A stretch of 64,000 nucleotides of DNA from Paenibacillus endophyticus (GTDB lineage: Bacteria > Bacillota > Bacilli > Paenibacillales > Paenibacillaceae): assembly GCF_014192395.1 (NCBI RefSeq), contig NZ_JACHXW010000002.1:248001-312000 (forward strand). Reading direction: 5' to 3'. The translations under genes and the position numbers were made by a program. Below are positions 9,455-17,682 of the stretch, piece after piece (positions within the stretch are counted from its first letter, which is position 1; each line of letters begins with the position of its first letter). The notes under the pieces are model-generated. The model was not told the origin of the DNA. It searched no databases and saw only the letters and a list, made by a program, of their open reading frames with translations.

Positions 9455-10624
9455 GTGAAAACCGCAATTTGGCTTTATTTATTTTTGTTCGTCGCTTTTT
9501 TCGACCTGCACGCGCAATACCCGATCTTGACGCCATTCGCCATATCGCTTGGCGCTGCGCCTTCCTTTATTGGATTGATGATGGGCATGTACTCTATCAC
9601 GCACCTGCCCGGCAATTTAATAGCGGGCTTCGGCGTTGACCGATACGGCAGTCGATTCTTTATCGTGTTCAGCCTAATGGCAGCCGGAATCGTACTCTTA
9701 TTCCAGTCACATGTCACTAATCCTTGGCAGCTGCTGCTGCTCCGCTCCATAAGCGGCTTCGTGCTCGCCTTCCTGTCGCCCGCCTGCTTATCCTTGCTTG
9801 CCAAAATGACTACCGACCGCACACAGCAAGGCAAGCTCATGGCCGGGAACGGACTCGTCCATACGCTCGCATCCGTTGTTTCTCCAGCTGCTGGCGCCTA
9901 TCTGGTTGCCAAAATCGGCTTTGCGACTGCCTTCACACTGCTTGGCTGGATTCTTATCGTCACTTCCGTCTGTGCTGTTTTCTTCATTCGCGATGCACGC
10001 GCAGGCAGCGCTCAAACTGCCGTACCCGATGCAGAGCAGCAGCCAAAGGAGAAACTAAAGCTTCCTTTGAAGCAGCCGGCATCGATCCCTTGGCTCGTCT
10101 TTCTGCTGCCGGTAGCGATAAGCTGCGCGCAAGGGATTCTATCGTTCGAGCTCCCGCTGCTTGCCAAGACCAAGGAAGCAATGATGACGACAGGACTTTT
10201 ATTCTCCGTAGTCAGCATCGGAGCGCTCGTTACGCTGAGCATGCTTTTCCTGAACCGCGTACCCGCTTACCAACGGACACTTTGGGGTTCTTTATTTCTT
10301 GCCATCGTCTATTTCGGAATAGCCTCCCAAATACCGGCTCCGCTTACGCTTATGCTGCTTTTAGTCGGCATGGCTAAAGGCGTCATACTGCCGGCGCTCT
10401 CTACGTTATTGATCGAGCTTAGCGGAGGAGCTCGCTACGGAAGAACCTTTTCTGTTCTATCGATCGCGTTCTCAATTGGCGCCTTTATAGGCCCGATGGC
10501 TGCAGGTCAAGTACGTGATCATCTATCCCCTTATTACATCGCATTCATCGCTTTAATGATCGCCGTCACGCTTTTGCCGCTGCATATTTCACGTTCGATC
10601 CCCTCGCGCACCCATTTTTCATAG
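9455..10624 (+). CDS. MFS transporter
   Basis: The 389-residue protein has about twelve hydrophobic segments. The loop motif GFGVDRYGSRF between segments 2 and 3 is the major-facilitator signature (G-x3-D-R-x-G-x-R). GTG at 9455 is the likely start, since AGGAGGGG lies 6 nt upstream; an in-frame TTG at 9434 lies before this ribosome site. It is divergent from the small membrane protein to its left and stands alone. Family membership is clear, but the substrate (drug, sugar or metabolite) cannot be assigned. Confidence 0.85.
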   Translation: MKTAIWLYLFLFVAFFDLHAQYPILTPFAISLGAAPSFIGLMMGMYSITHLPGNLIAGFGVDRYGSRFFIVFSLMAAGIVLLFQSHVTNPWQLLLLRSISGFVLAFLSPACLSLLAKMTTDRTQQGKLMAGNGLVHTLASVVSPAAGAYLVAKIGFATAFTLLGWILIVTSVCAVFFIRDARAGSAQTAVPDAEQQPKEKLKLPLKQPASIPWLVFLLPVAISCAQGILSFELPLLAKTKEAMMTTGLLFSVVSIGALVTLSMLFLNRVPAYQRTLWGSLFLAIVYFGIASQIPAPLTLMLLLVGMAKGVILPALSTLLIELSGGARYGRTFSVLSIAFSIGAFIGPMAAGQVRDHLSPYYIAFIALMIAVTLLPLHISRSIPSRTHFS

Positions 10625-10666
10625 GCATGGGTGAATGCACAGGGCTAATTCCTCCCCGCCACATAT

Positions 10667-10675
10667 CATACATTA
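10667..10675 (+). promoter_or_regulatory. Possible sporulation sigma -10 element
   Basis: CATACATTA fits the -10 consensus of sigma-E (CATACANT) and sigma-K (CATANNNTA). It lies about 85 nt before the YjcZ-like gene. No convincing -35 was found at the right distance, so this is only suggestive. Confidence 0.25.
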
Positions 10676-10759
10676 TGGCAAATGACCAGCCGGTACACAG
10701 CCAAAGCAGGCTGATGGCTATCATCGCTCTCAAGCAAATGAAACGGGGTGACACCATAT

Positions 10760-10879
10760 ATGTCTGGAAATGTAGGCGGATTGAATCAAGGTTGCGGGCA
10801 CAACGGCCACTCGAATATCGGCATCATTCTCGTACTCTTTATCCTGCTCGTGATCATCGCATGCACATGCATGTACTAG
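10760..10879 (+). CDS. YjcZ-like small sporulation protein
   Basis: This 39-residue peptide has a Gly/Asn/His-rich start (MSGNVGGLNQGCGHNG) followed by one hydrophobic helix, IGIILVLFILLVIIA, and a CTCMY end. The pattern of a glycine-rich head and an (I/V)VLFILLVI core matches YjcZ/YrrI-type sporulation peptides of Bacillales. A weak ribosome site (GGGGTG) lies about 9 nt upstream, and a strong terminator follows directly. The three cysteines are unusual for the family. Assignment rests on composition and the core motif only. Confidence 0.7.
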   Translation: MSGNVGGLNQGCGHNGHSNIGIILVLFILLVIIACTCMY

Positions 10880-10890
10880 GTTGAAATCAA

Positions 10891-10927
10891 AAACAGCTGA
10901 CCAGGATACCATCCTGGTCAGCTGTTT
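10891..10927. terminator. Rho-independent terminator after the YjcZ-like gene
   Basis: AAACAGCTGACCAGGAT pairs perfectly with ATCCTGGTCAGCTGTTT across a 3-nt loop and is followed by a T run on the plus strand. It lies 12 nt after the small gene. Confidence 0.92.
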
Positions 10928-11043
10928 TTCTTTTTTATCCTTACCAAATCTTTTATCTCATGATCTCGGTAAAATGATAATAAGGTGGTAAACTAGGCGT
11001 AACGCTTCTGCTCCGCTTTAACTTTCATTCGAGGTGATGACAG

Positions 11044-11415
11044 ATGGAAATAGCCATTATTGTAGAAGGAAAAAACGATAAATCGAGATTAAGACGCGTC
11101 CTAGGCGAAGAGGTGCGCATTTATTGCACGTTCGGCACGCCCGGCTCCGATCAGCTTGATAAGCTGCGCAGACAGGTAGGCCATGATCAAGCTTACATAT
11201 TTACGGACAATGATTCCTCCGGAAAGCGGATCAGGTTCCTGCTCCGGGACGTATTCCCGGATGCCGAGCATATCTATACTCGCAAAGGCTATTCAGGCGT
11301 AGAGCATACCCCGCTTGAATATTTAATTGAGCAATTAGAAAAAGCGGGACTCGATGCGCATATTAATTATGCTGCGCTGAGTCCCGCTTCGGTATGGAGC
11401 AAGGATGAATTTTAG
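11044..11415 (+). CDS. TOPRIM domain protein (YusF-like)
   Basis: The 123-residue protein is almost only a TOPRIM fold. The conserved glutamate is in IIVEGKNDK near residue 8 and the DxD-type acidic pair in FTDNDSSGKR near residue 60. These residues bind Mg2+ in primases, topoisomerases and the RNase M5 family. The size and a preserved VEGKNDK motif resemble B. subtilis YusF, whose role is unknown, and RNase M5 is longer. GAGGTGATG precedes the ATG. Its stop overlaps the end of the convergent SCO gene by four bases. Confidence 0.75.
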   Translation: MEIAIIVEGKNDKSRLRRVLGEEVRIYCTFGTPGSDQLDKLRRQVGHDQAYIFTDNDSSGKRIRFLLRDVFPDAEHIYTRKGYSGVEHTPLEYLIEQLEKAGLDAHINYAALSPASVWSKDEF

Positions 11416-12029
11416 AGAATCTTATTAAGCTCGTCAACGATGCTCTCTGCCGTTAAATCCTCTGAGCTTCCGTTGATCCATTTGCGAATTTGTCCATCCT
11501 TATCCACGATAGTGATAACGTTCATATGCGTATAAGAGCCGTCTTTTTCTTTGATGACAGCGACGCCAAAGTCCCTCGCCAATTGAAGCGTACTCGCCTC
11601 TTCATCTCCGCGCAGGAAATGCCAGCTGCTTGTATCGGCGAAATGCCGCTTAGCAAAGTCCCGTATCGCGTCAGGCGTATCGCGTTCTGGATCAAACGTA
11701 ATGGAAATCAGGTCGGCGCTTTTGCCAAGCTTGCCTTCTGCTTCAAGCTGGTCTTGAACCTGCGAGAGCAGGAAGGTAGTCGGAGGACATACATCCGGAC
11801 AATTCGCAAAGTAAAAATAAACGATCCGCGCTTTGCCGTTTGTCGACTCCAGCGATACCGGCTTCCCGTCAATATCGTTCATTTCGAAAGCCGGGGCAGC
11901 CTGCAGCACAGGCAGTGTCTGTTTCGGCTGCATGCCGTAAGTTATAAACAAATAAATACCCATTGCCGCGCATAGCGCCAGCACTGCAATTTTGAAGCTA
12001 TGCTTCTTTACAAAAGCCACGTTGTTCAC
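11412..12029 (-). CDS. SCO family copper chaperone for cytochrome oxidase
   Basis: The 205-residue protein has an N-terminal membrane anchor (about 12-30) and a thioredoxin-like domain. The copper-binding motif CPDVCPPT provides two cysteines, and the distal histidine is in YTHMNVITI near residue 165. SCO proteins deliver copper to the CuA centre of cytochrome c oxidase on the outer face of the membrane. The neighbour upstream is heme O synthase, so both genes serve oxidase assembly. The genes are 15 nt apart and co-directional. Confidence 0.92.
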   Translation of the reverse strand: MNNVAFVKKHSFKIAVLALCAAMGIYLFITYGMQPKQTLPVLQAAPAFEMNDIDGKPVSLESTNGKARIVYFYFANCPDVCPPTTFLLSQVQDQLEAEGKLGKSADLISITFDPERDTPDAIRDFAKRHFADTSSWHFLRGDEEASTLQLARDFGVAVIKEKDGSYTHMNVITIVDKDGQIRKWINGSSEDLTAESIVDELNKIL

Positions 12030-12044
12030 TCCCTGTACGAATGA

Positions 12045-12902
12045 CTATGATCCTGTCGTATTCAGAATCATAACAATGAATATAACCATTAAGTAATTGA
12101 CCGATATAAGAAAATTCGTTTTTGCCCACTTTTCCGTATCCTTGGCGCCTGTCCCGCGGAGCGTATGGACGAGCCACAGCAAACCAACCACAACCGAAAT
12201 AATCAAGAAATAGATGCCCACATACCCATACGTATAAAACATAATACTAGCCGGAAGCAAAAGCACGATATAAGGAATCATTTGCAGCTTAGTCCGTTTA
12301 ATCCCTTTCACGACAGGCAATAACGGAAATCCGGCTTCCCGATATTCCTCCACTCTTCGAATCGCAAGCGACCAGAAATGTGCAGGCTGCCATAGAAACA
12401 ATAACGCGAACAAAATCCAGGCGCCGGCATCGACTTCATTCGTAACTGCGCAGTATCCAATTACAGGAGGCATGGCTCCTGATATCCCACCGACCGAAGT
12501 ACTCCATGTAGACGTCCGTTTCAACCACATGGTGTAGATGACGATGTATACAAACCATCCGAGCAAGCCGAGCCAGCCCGACAATGAGTTCACGAGCAGG
12601 AACAACACGGCTAGACCAACAACTCCGAGCACGATGCCGTAAGCAAGCACGGTTCCCGGCTGCATGCGGCCAGTCGGCAGCGCCCGGTCCTTCGTGCGCT
12701 CCATTTTCAAATCAAGTTCCCTGTCCCAATAATTATTAATGACAGTAGCCGACGCAATCGTCAACGTTGAACCGATTAGCGCCCATATAAGCAATAGGAA
12801 ATCAATATCCCATTTGGAAGCAACCAAGAAACCACCCAGCGCAGCGAACACGTTAAGTCGAAGTAGCCGCGGTTTTGTTAATGCAATTAAGTCTTTCAGC
12901 AC
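12045..12902 (-). CDS. ctaB: Protoheme IX farnesyltransferase (heme O synthase)
   Basis: The enzyme adds a farnesyl group to protoheme to make heme O for terminal oxidases. I chose GTG at 12902, with GGGAGG 8 nt upstream, giving 285 residues that begin VLKDLIALTKPR, the normal family start; the frame stays open 48 codons further but without a better site. The UbiA-type aspartate motif is NNYWDREL-DLKMERTKDR, and about eight membrane segments follow. Immediate linkage to the SCO copper chaperone supports the role. Confidence 0.92.
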   Translation of the reverse strand: MLKDLIALTKPRLLRLNVFAALGGFLVASKWDIDFLLLIWALIGSTLTIASATVINNYWDRELDLKMERTKDRALPTGRMQPGTVLAYGIVLGVVGLAVLFLLVNSLSGWLGLLGWFVYIVIYTMWLKRTSTWSTSVGGISGAMPPVIGYCAVTNEVDAGAWILFALLFLWQPAHFWSLAIRRVEEYREAGFPLLPVVKGIKRTKLQMIPYIVLLLPASIMFYTYGYVGIYFLIISVVVGLLWLVHTLRGTGAKDTEKWAKTNFLISVNYLMVIFIVMILNTTGS

Positions 12903-13154
12903 GAAGCGAGCCTCCCGAGTTTTGCGACAAGACGCCATGCGGCATCTATCATCCATTAATGAACCGTTCTTAATCATACCGAAAAAAAGGAGCTGTGACA
13001 ACGTTCGACGGGTTTGTTCATCATTTTGCCACGCAAATTGTGACAAATCATTTAGTAACCTTTTGGGTAGGCGCCGAGTACACTGTCTATGTAGTTAGAT
13101 GCCCATTCAAAGCAAGTTCTCAAAGCTAGCGAAGGGAAGTGAACCGTCAAGTCT

Positions 13155-13577
13155 ATGGCCGTCATTAAAACGAACTCCGAGGATACGAAGATGCTCGCCA
13201 GGCTCATGCGAGCAGAGGCAGAAGGCGAAGGCGAGCTTGGCATGCTGATGGTCGGCAATGTTGGAGTAAACCGCATACTCGGCAACTGTCTCGATTTCAA
13301 AAACATCCGTTCCATTCCGCAAATGGTCAATCAACGGCCAGGCGGCTTCGAAGCTACGGTAAAAGGCTACTTCTACCAAAGCGCGCGCGATAAGGACATC
13401 CGCTTAGCCAAACGAATCATTAATGGAGAACGACAGCACCCGGCGTCCAATGCGCTTTGGTTTTTCCGCCCGGCAGGCAGCTGCCCAGATACATGGTGGG
13501 ACCAGTCCAACAGCGGAAGATATAAAGCGCATTGCTTCTTCATTCCGACGCGCGGCGACTGTCCAGCAGTTTATTAA
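13155..13577 (+). CDS. cwlJ: Spore cortex-lytic hydrolase CwlJ-like
   Basis: This 140-residue Hydrolase_2 (SleB/CwlJ) domain protein has no signal peptide, as expected for CwlJ rather than SleB. The likely catalytic glutamate is in MRAEAEGEGELG near residue 20, and the central GFEATVKG-YFYQSA stretch is typical. CwlJ sits in the spore coat and degrades cortex during germination triggered by Ca-dipicolinate. The next gene encodes GerQ, which is needed for CwlJ localisation, as in B. subtilis. The ribosome site (AAGGGAAGTGA) is unusually far, about 14 nt, from the ATG. Confidence 0.9.
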   Translation: MAVIKTNSEDTKMLARLMRAEAEGEGELGMLMVGNVGVNRILGNCLDFKNIRSIPQMVNQRPGGFEATVKGYFYQSARDKDIRLAKRIINGERQHPASNALWFFRPAGSCPDTWWDQSNSGRYKAHCFFIPTRGDCPAVY

Positions 13578-13613
13578 TCCTATTTCTAATGTGTGAAAGT
13601 GAGGAAATTCAAC

Positions 13614-14165
13614 ATGTCTAACGGTTACGGCTACAAAAATCCGGTAAGTCCAGCAAATACGGGCAGCTACCCAGGTTACGGATATGGAGGTTATGGCCAC
13701 TATGGATATCCAATGGCTGCTCAGCCTATGGCGTTCCCTGCCCAGCTTCCGACAAATATGCAGGTGCAAGGCGCACAAATGCAAGCTCCTCCTAACGTTC
13801 CGAGCGGCGCATTCGTTACGCCTGCCGGCGGCAACATCGTTACCCTTCCAGCCGTTGAGGAATCTTACGTTGAGAACATTCTTCGTTTAAACCGCGGCAA
13901 AATGGCAACCTTCTATATGACATACGAGAACAACCGGGAATGGAACGCCAAAATTTTCAAAGGCGTAATTGAAGCCGCTGGGCGCGATCATATCGTAATC
14001 AGCGATCCAACAACAGGTATGCGTTACTTACTCTTAACGCTCAATCTAGACTACGTGACTTTCGATGAGCCTATCGCTTATGAATATCCGTTCCAAGGCA
14101 GTGTCGTAAGCTCATCCACGCCGCTTGGAATGGCCACCCTAGGTACCGTTAATTCTAGCCGTTAA
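13614..14165 (+). CDS. gerQ: Spore coat protein GerQ
   Basis: The 183-residue product starts at ATG 13614 with GAGG about 9 nt upstream; an in-frame codon 21 nt earlier lies before the ribosome site. The first half is Gly/Tyr/Pro/Gln-rich (GYGYGGYGHYGYP), suitable for cross-linking in the coat. The conserved C-terminal half begins near VEESYVENILRLNRGK and ends with YLLLTLNLDYVTFDEPI. GerQ anchors CwlJ in the coat. It is 36 nt after cwlJ and probably in one transcript. Its stop overlaps the convergent gene by four bases. Confidence 0.93.
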   Translation: MSNGYGYKNPVSPANTGSYPGYGYGGYGHYGYPMAAQPMAFPAQLPTNMQVQGAQMQAPPNVPSGAFVTPAGGNIVTLPAVEESYVENILRLNRGKMATFYMTYENNREWNAKIFKGVIEAAGRDHIVISDPTTGMRYLLLTLNLDYVTFDEPIAYEYPFQGSVVSSSTPLGMATLGTVNSSR

Positions 14166-14473
14166 CCGCAATCCGGCTTCTTTGGATAAACAGACTTAAA
14201 GGTCCACACATGCAGCTTCGCCTGTCCGCCAACAATATAGCTTGAAACTTGTGACCAAGAAGAACGCTCGCTGCAGCGTTCTTTTTTGATTTGTTCCGCC
14301 TCAGCGGATGTGGCTGCATGCCATACTTCTACAAATAGATTCGGCTGATCCGTTCCTTCATATAAATACATATCCTTTTCATGCTGAAGCAGCTTATTCG
14401 TCAGTTCAAGAAATGGAAGGCGGCTCTCCTCTGCAATACGGTATTCCGCAAAACAAATGTACATGCTTGTCAT
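14162..14473 (-). CDS. Uncharacterised small protein
   Basis: The frame encodes 103 residues with no signal or membrane segment. It is preceded by AAGGAG; a second ATG four codons in (MYICFAEYRI) has better spacing to this site and may be the true start. The pattern of strand-helix-strand elements (MYICFAEYRI, SRLPFLELTNKLL, LFVEVWHA) resembles a small ferredoxin-like alpha/beta fold such as the antibiotic-monooxygenase group, but I cannot confirm it. It converges on gerQ with a four-base overlap. Confidence 0.6.
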   Translation of the reverse strand: MTSMYICFAEYRIAEESRLPFLELTNKLLQHEKDMYLYEGTDQPNLFVEVWHAATSAEAEQIKKERCSERSSWSQVSSYIVGGQAKLHVWTFKSVYPKKPDCG

Positions 14474-14552
14474 GTCTCCTTTTACTTACATTGATAAAGT
14501 TCCCCTGAACCGTCGATACTACACCTAATCATTCATTATGGGAGGATTCGAT

Positions 14553-15539
14553 ATGGATACTGGAACACATCTTGTCATGGGCATTGGACTTGCCGGTCTG
14601 GCTGCGATTGACCCCGTAGTTGCAGGGGATCAGACGATTCATACTGCCGTATTGCTCGGGACCGTTATCGGATCGCAAGCGCCTGATCTGGACGGCTTGC
14701 TGCGATTGAAAGGGAACGCCGTTTATGTCCGCAACCATCGCGGCATTTCCCACTCGTTGCCCGCAATCGCGATTTGGACGCTCCTCATTACCGGCATACT
14801 CCAACTTTTTTATCGCGGCAGCCTTCCTTGGCTCCATGTCGGAGGGTGGATACTGCTCGCCGTATGCGTACATGTCTTCACTGATTTGTTCAACACTTAC
14901 GGCACGCAAGCGATGAGGCCTTTTACGGATAAGTGGATTTCTTGGAATATCATCCATATTTTTGATCCAATCATCTTTACCGCCCATGTCATAGCTATTT
15001 TACTTTGGGCAGGCGGCTTCGTAAATCCTGCCTTCGTTTTTCCACTCATGTACGCGTTTCTGACTATTTATTTCGTATGGCGGACTTTAACGGCAAGAAG
15101 CACTGTACAGCGGATGAAGAAGCTGGACTCCGAATATGAAACGGGTGACGTATATATCGCCATACCGACCATTTCTTTAACGATCTGGAACGTAGTAAAG
15201 CAGTCGCAAGACGGCGGTTTCGTGATAGGCAATTTACGGAATGGCAAGCTGACATGGCTGGACCGCGTGAAATGCTCGAGCCACCCCGCCGTTGCCAAAT
15301 CCAAAAACGATCCGGCCATACGATCGTTCCTTTATTTCACAAGCTTTGCTTGCGCCGATGTGCGCGAGCATCAATGGGGCTATGAGGTAAGATGGTGTGA
15401 TGTTAGATATCGGCATCGCAAGCAATATCCGTTTGTCGGAGTTCTGCTTATGAACAAAAATGACGAAACGATCGGCTCATATGTGGGCTGGCTCAGCGAT
15501 GAGCGATTGATGAAACGATTGCGGATGGACACCTATTAA
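14553..15539 (+). CDS. Membrane-bound metal-dependent hydrolase (YdjM/YfhP family)
   Basis: ATG at 14553 has GGAGG 7 nt upstream and gives 328 residues; an earlier ATG at 14538 overlaps the ribosome site region. The protein has about five membrane segments in its first 180 residues, with conserved polar motifs of the DUF457 family: GTHLVMG near the start, APDLDG, NHRGISHS and HVFTDLFNTYG. These His/Asp residues probably bind a metal. The C-terminal third is soluble. Size and motifs match B. subtilis YfhP. Function in the cell is unknown. Confidence 0.82.
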   Translation: MDTGTHLVMGIGLAGLAAIDPVVAGDQTIHTAVLLGTVIGSQAPDLDGLLRLKGNAVYVRNHRGISHSLPAIAIWTLLITGILQLFYRGSLPWLHVGGWILLAVCVHVFTDLFNTYGTQAMRPFTDKWISWNIIHIFDPIIFTAHVIAILLWAGGFVNPAFVFPLMYAFLTIYFVWRTLTARSTVQRMKKLDSEYETGDVYIAIPTISLTIWNVVKQSQDGGFVIGNLRNGKLTWLDRVKCSSHPAVAKSKNDPAIRSFLYFTSFACADVREHQWGYEVRWCDVRYRHRKQYPFVGVLLMNKNDETIGSYVGWLSDERLMKRLRMDTY

Positions 15540-15551
15540 CGCATCATGGAC

Positions 15552-15590
15552 GAAAGCTCCTGCTGAGAAAGCACGGAGCTTTCTTTTTTT
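15552..15590 (+). terminator. Rho-independent terminator
   Basis: GAAAGCTCC pairs with GGAGCTTTC and is followed by seven or more T residues on the plus strand, directly after the YfhP-like gene. Confidence 0.88.
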
Positions 15591-15751
15591 GTCAAAAAAA
15601 GAGAAGCGCATCTCTATTCCACCTGTGATAAAATAAGGCATAACGCACAAGCGTAAACGGCTGTCGCCGTCCTTGTGGCAAAAGCAGTCGTTTCGCGGAG
15701 ATATATAAGCACATTTATATGTAAAACCATTTAAATGCTTATATAGTTAAA
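15591..15751. other. Gene-free structured region
   Basis: No open frame with a ribosome site was found. A possible extended -10 (TGATAAAAT at 15626-15634) is followed by two inverted repeats: AAACGGCTG (15655-15663) with CAGTCGTTT (15685-15693), 8 of 9 pairs, and ATATAAGCA (15703-15711) with TGCTTATAT (15736-15744), perfect. Together with the stem-loop at 15752-15775 this could be a small structured RNA, but nothing identifies a known family. Confidence 0.3.
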
Positions 15752-15775
15752 AAGCCCAAGGCAAGCCTTGGGCTT
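15752..15775 (-). terminator. Terminator of the SASP gene
   Basis: AAGCCCAAGG pairs with CCTTGGGCTT, and T residues follow on the minus strand. It is placed about 30 nt after the SASP stop codon. Confidence 0.82.
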
Positions 15776-15802
15776 CAATTCATCATTGTGTATTAGAAAC
15801 GA

Positions 15803-16018
15803 TTAACGGGAACCGCCAGAAAGCTGTTGTTCAGCAATTTGGACTAGCTTTTTCGTAATGTAGCCACCTAGGGAGCCAGCATCACGCGTCGAAACATTAC
15901 CGTAGTAGCCATCTTGAGGAATTTGCACGCCGAGTTCTTGTGCTGCCTCAAGTTTCAGTTGTTGTATAGCTTGGTTTGCTTGTGGAACAACAAGTTGATT
16001 GCTTCTGCTTCCTGCCAT
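15803..16018 (-). CDS. Alpha/beta-type small acid-soluble spore protein
   Basis: The 71-residue protein begins MAGSRSNQLVVPQANQAI at 16018, with GGAGA upstream; 15 in-frame codons further upstream lie before the ribosome site. The two conserved parts of alpha/beta SASPs are present: LKLEAAQELG-VQ with the germination-protease cleavage region, and YYGNVSTRDAGSLGGYITKKLV. These proteins coat spore DNA and protect it. A sigma-G-like promoter lies upstream and a terminator downstream, so the gene is a single forespore unit. Confidence 0.96.
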   Translation of the reverse strand: MAGSRSNQLVVPQANQAIQQLKLEAAQELGVQIPQDGYYGNVSTRDAGSLGGYITKKLVQIAEQQLSGGSR

Positions 16019-16074
16019 AATGTATTTCTCCTTTCGTCCTCTGCACTTTGATGTGTGTTGCAAGCTTGCAAGCT

Positions 16075-16103
16075 TATTATGTGCACTGCTTCGGAAACTA
16101 TTC
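16075..16103 (-). promoter_or_regulatory. Sigma-G-like promoter of the SASP gene
   Basis: On the minus strand GAATA (16099-16103) and CATAATA (16075-16081) are 17 nt apart, close to the sigma-G consensus (GNATA, then CATNNTA). It lies about 57 nt before the SASP start codon. Confidence 0.7.
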
Positions 16104-16152
16104 TTAAACAGAAAAAAATATATTGATGATTTGTTAAGGAGAGAAACTCACC

Positions 16153-16329
16153 GTGTCTAAGCCTCTTTCTTTGTTTTTTTCCGTGGTTGCTATTTTATTT
16201 ATGAGCGCAATGGCAGTCTCCATTAGCTATAGCGGCTGGCTTGTGCTGTTATTTGGGCTGCTGAGCCTCTTTACGATTGGGGCAGGTTTTATTGTAAAAG
16301 CCCGTTTACGTAGAAAAAACCAGGGTTGA
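16153..16329 (+). CDS. Small membrane protein (DUF5325/YlaF-like)
   Basis: This 58-residue frame starts with GTG and has AAGGAGAG about 10 nt upstream. It has two hydrophobic helices (SLFFSVVAILFMSAMAVSI and GWLVLLFGLLSLFTIGAGF) and a basic tail, KARLRRKNQG. Length and layout resemble the two-helix YlaF-type proteins of Bacillales, whose role is unknown. Its last codons form the left arm of a terminator, which is unusual but functional. The family call is tentative; that it is a gene is well supported by start signal, length and terminator. Confidence 0.62.
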   Translation: MSKPLSLFFSVVAILFMSAMAVSISYSGWLVLLFGLLSLFTIGAGFIVKARLRRKNQG

Positions 16330-16353
16330 CGCGATGCGTCCATCCTGGTTTTT
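16314..16353. terminator. Bidirectional terminator between the small membrane gene and trpS
   Basis: AAAAACCAGG pairs with CCTGGTTTTT across a loop of about 19 nt. The left arm lies within the last codons of the small gene on the plus strand, and the stem can also serve trpS on the minus strand. Confidence 0.75.
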
Positions 16354-16364
16354 CGTTTCACTGA

Positions 16365-17357
16365 CTACCCGCGAGGAGAAAGAAAGCCCATCAGCTCTTT
16401 CACGTCAGCAAGCGTACGGTCTGCTATAACAGAAGCTCGTTCAGCGCCCTTTTTAAGAATCTCATGAATTTCTCCTGAGCTGCGAATTTCATGATATCTG
16501 GCTTGCAGCGGCTCTATTACGGATACAACGTGTTCGGCAAGTTCCTTCTTGAACGGTCCATAGCCTTGACCCTCATAACGAGCCTCTACCTCTTCTATGC
16601 TCATATTCGCGCAGTGCGAGTAAACACTCATCAAGTTGCTGATTTCAGGCTTATTTGCTGGATCGAATTTCACTTCACGGCCGGAATCGGTCGTCGCTCT
16701 GCTAATCTTCTTGCGGATGACATCCGGCGGATCGAGCAGGGCAATAAAGCTTCCGACATTCGGATTGCTTTTGCTCATCTTCTTGCTTGCATCGTCAAGC
16801 GACATAACGCGCGCGCCAACCTTTGGAATATAAGGCTCCGGAATAGTGAAGTATTGACCAAACCTCGTATTGAATCGATGAGCCAAATCTCGTGTAAGCT
16901 CCAAATGCTGCTTTTGGTCATCCCCAACCGGAACGAGATCCGCATTGTAAATCAAAATGTCTGCAGCCATCAGCGTCGGATAGACGAACAATCCCGCGCC
17001 GACCGAATCCTTGCCAGACGATTTATCTTTGAACTGCGTCATTCTCTCCAGCTCGCCCATATTGGCTAGCGTCGTTAACAACCATCCTAGCTCTGCATGC
17101 GCGCGGACATGCGACTGGACGAACACGTTCGCTTTGAGCGGATCAATGCCGGCAGCTATAAATAAAGCGGCTACCGCCTCGGTCTGCTCTCTAAGAGCTG
17201 CAGGCTCCTGAGGAACCGAGATTGCATGGAGGTCGACTACCATAAAAAAACATTGTTCCGTATGCTGTAATTTCACGAAGTTTTGCATCGCGCCGATGTA
17301 GTTGCCTAGCGTAAGCTGGCCGCTCGGTTGTATGCCTGAAAGGACCTTTTTCATCAT
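16365..17357 (-). CDS. trpS: Tryptophanyl-tRNA synthetase
   Basis: The 330-residue class I synthetase charges tRNA-Trp. It starts at ATG 17357 (MMKKVLSGIQPSG), with AGAGG 7 nt upstream; the frame is open further into the T-box leader but that part is not coding. The HIGH-like motif is SGQLTLGNYIGA near residue 12 and the second signature is KKMSKSNP near residue 195. The GAGLFVYPTLMAADILIYN segment is typical of bacterial TrpS. Expression is controlled by the T-box upstream. Confidence 0.96.
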   Translation of the reverse strand: MMKKVLSGIQPSGQLTLGNYIGAMQNFVKLQHTEQCFFMVVDLHAISVPQEPAALREQTEAVAALFIAAGIDPLKANVFVQSHVRAHAELGWLLTTLANMGELERMTQFKDKSSGKDSVGAGLFVYPTLMAADILIYNADLVPVGDDQKQHLELTRDLAHRFNTRFGQYFTIPEPYIPKVGARVMSLDDASKKMSKSNPNVGSFIALLDPPDVIRKKISRATTDSGREVKFDPANKPEISNLMSVYSHCANMSIEEVEARYEGQGYGPFKKELAEHVVSVIEPLQARYHEIRSSGEIHEILKKGAERASVIADRTLADVKELMGFLSPRG

Positions 17358-17394
17358 ATACCAACCTCTTTCCCAATTCATTTTTTGGCTATAA

Positions 17395-17676
17395 AAAAAC
17401 GCAAAAAATCCCCCGCCGCAAGGGACGAGGGACCGTGGTGCCACCCTAATTCGCTGATGGTACGCTTTATCAAGAAACAAGCGTTGTCTGGTACCCATAA
17501 GCCTTCTTGCTCCATAACGGGGAGCGTCCGTACAAACATCTTCGGCTTCATCTTCTGCCGGCTTCCGTTCATAGGCTCCGGGGTCCATTCTGCATCGAAG
17601 CTTGCACCGGTTCGCAGCGACCACCGGCTCTCTGTGCGCAAGTCATTCAAGCTTACTTATCCCCATCATTGCATTT
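17395..17676 (-). promoter_or_regulatory. Tryptophan T-box riboswitch of trpS
   Basis: The minus-strand leader contains the T-box core AGGGTGGCACCACGG (17433-17447), whose TGGC bulge matches a GCCA tRNA end with discriminator G, as in tRNA-Trp. A specifier context GAATGGACC gives codon TGG at 17585-17587, the tryptophan codon. The core is followed by a competing terminator stem (TCCCTCG... with ...CGGGGGA) and a T run before trpS. Uncharged tRNA-Trp should stabilise the antiterminator and raise trpS expression. Core, specifier and downstream gene all agree. Confidence 0.93.
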
Positions 17677-17682
17677 AAGACG

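Noticed and set aside
13020-13140. Sigma-E promoter before cwlJ
   Set aside because: GAGTACACTG is near the -10 consensus but no -35 at the right distance was found.
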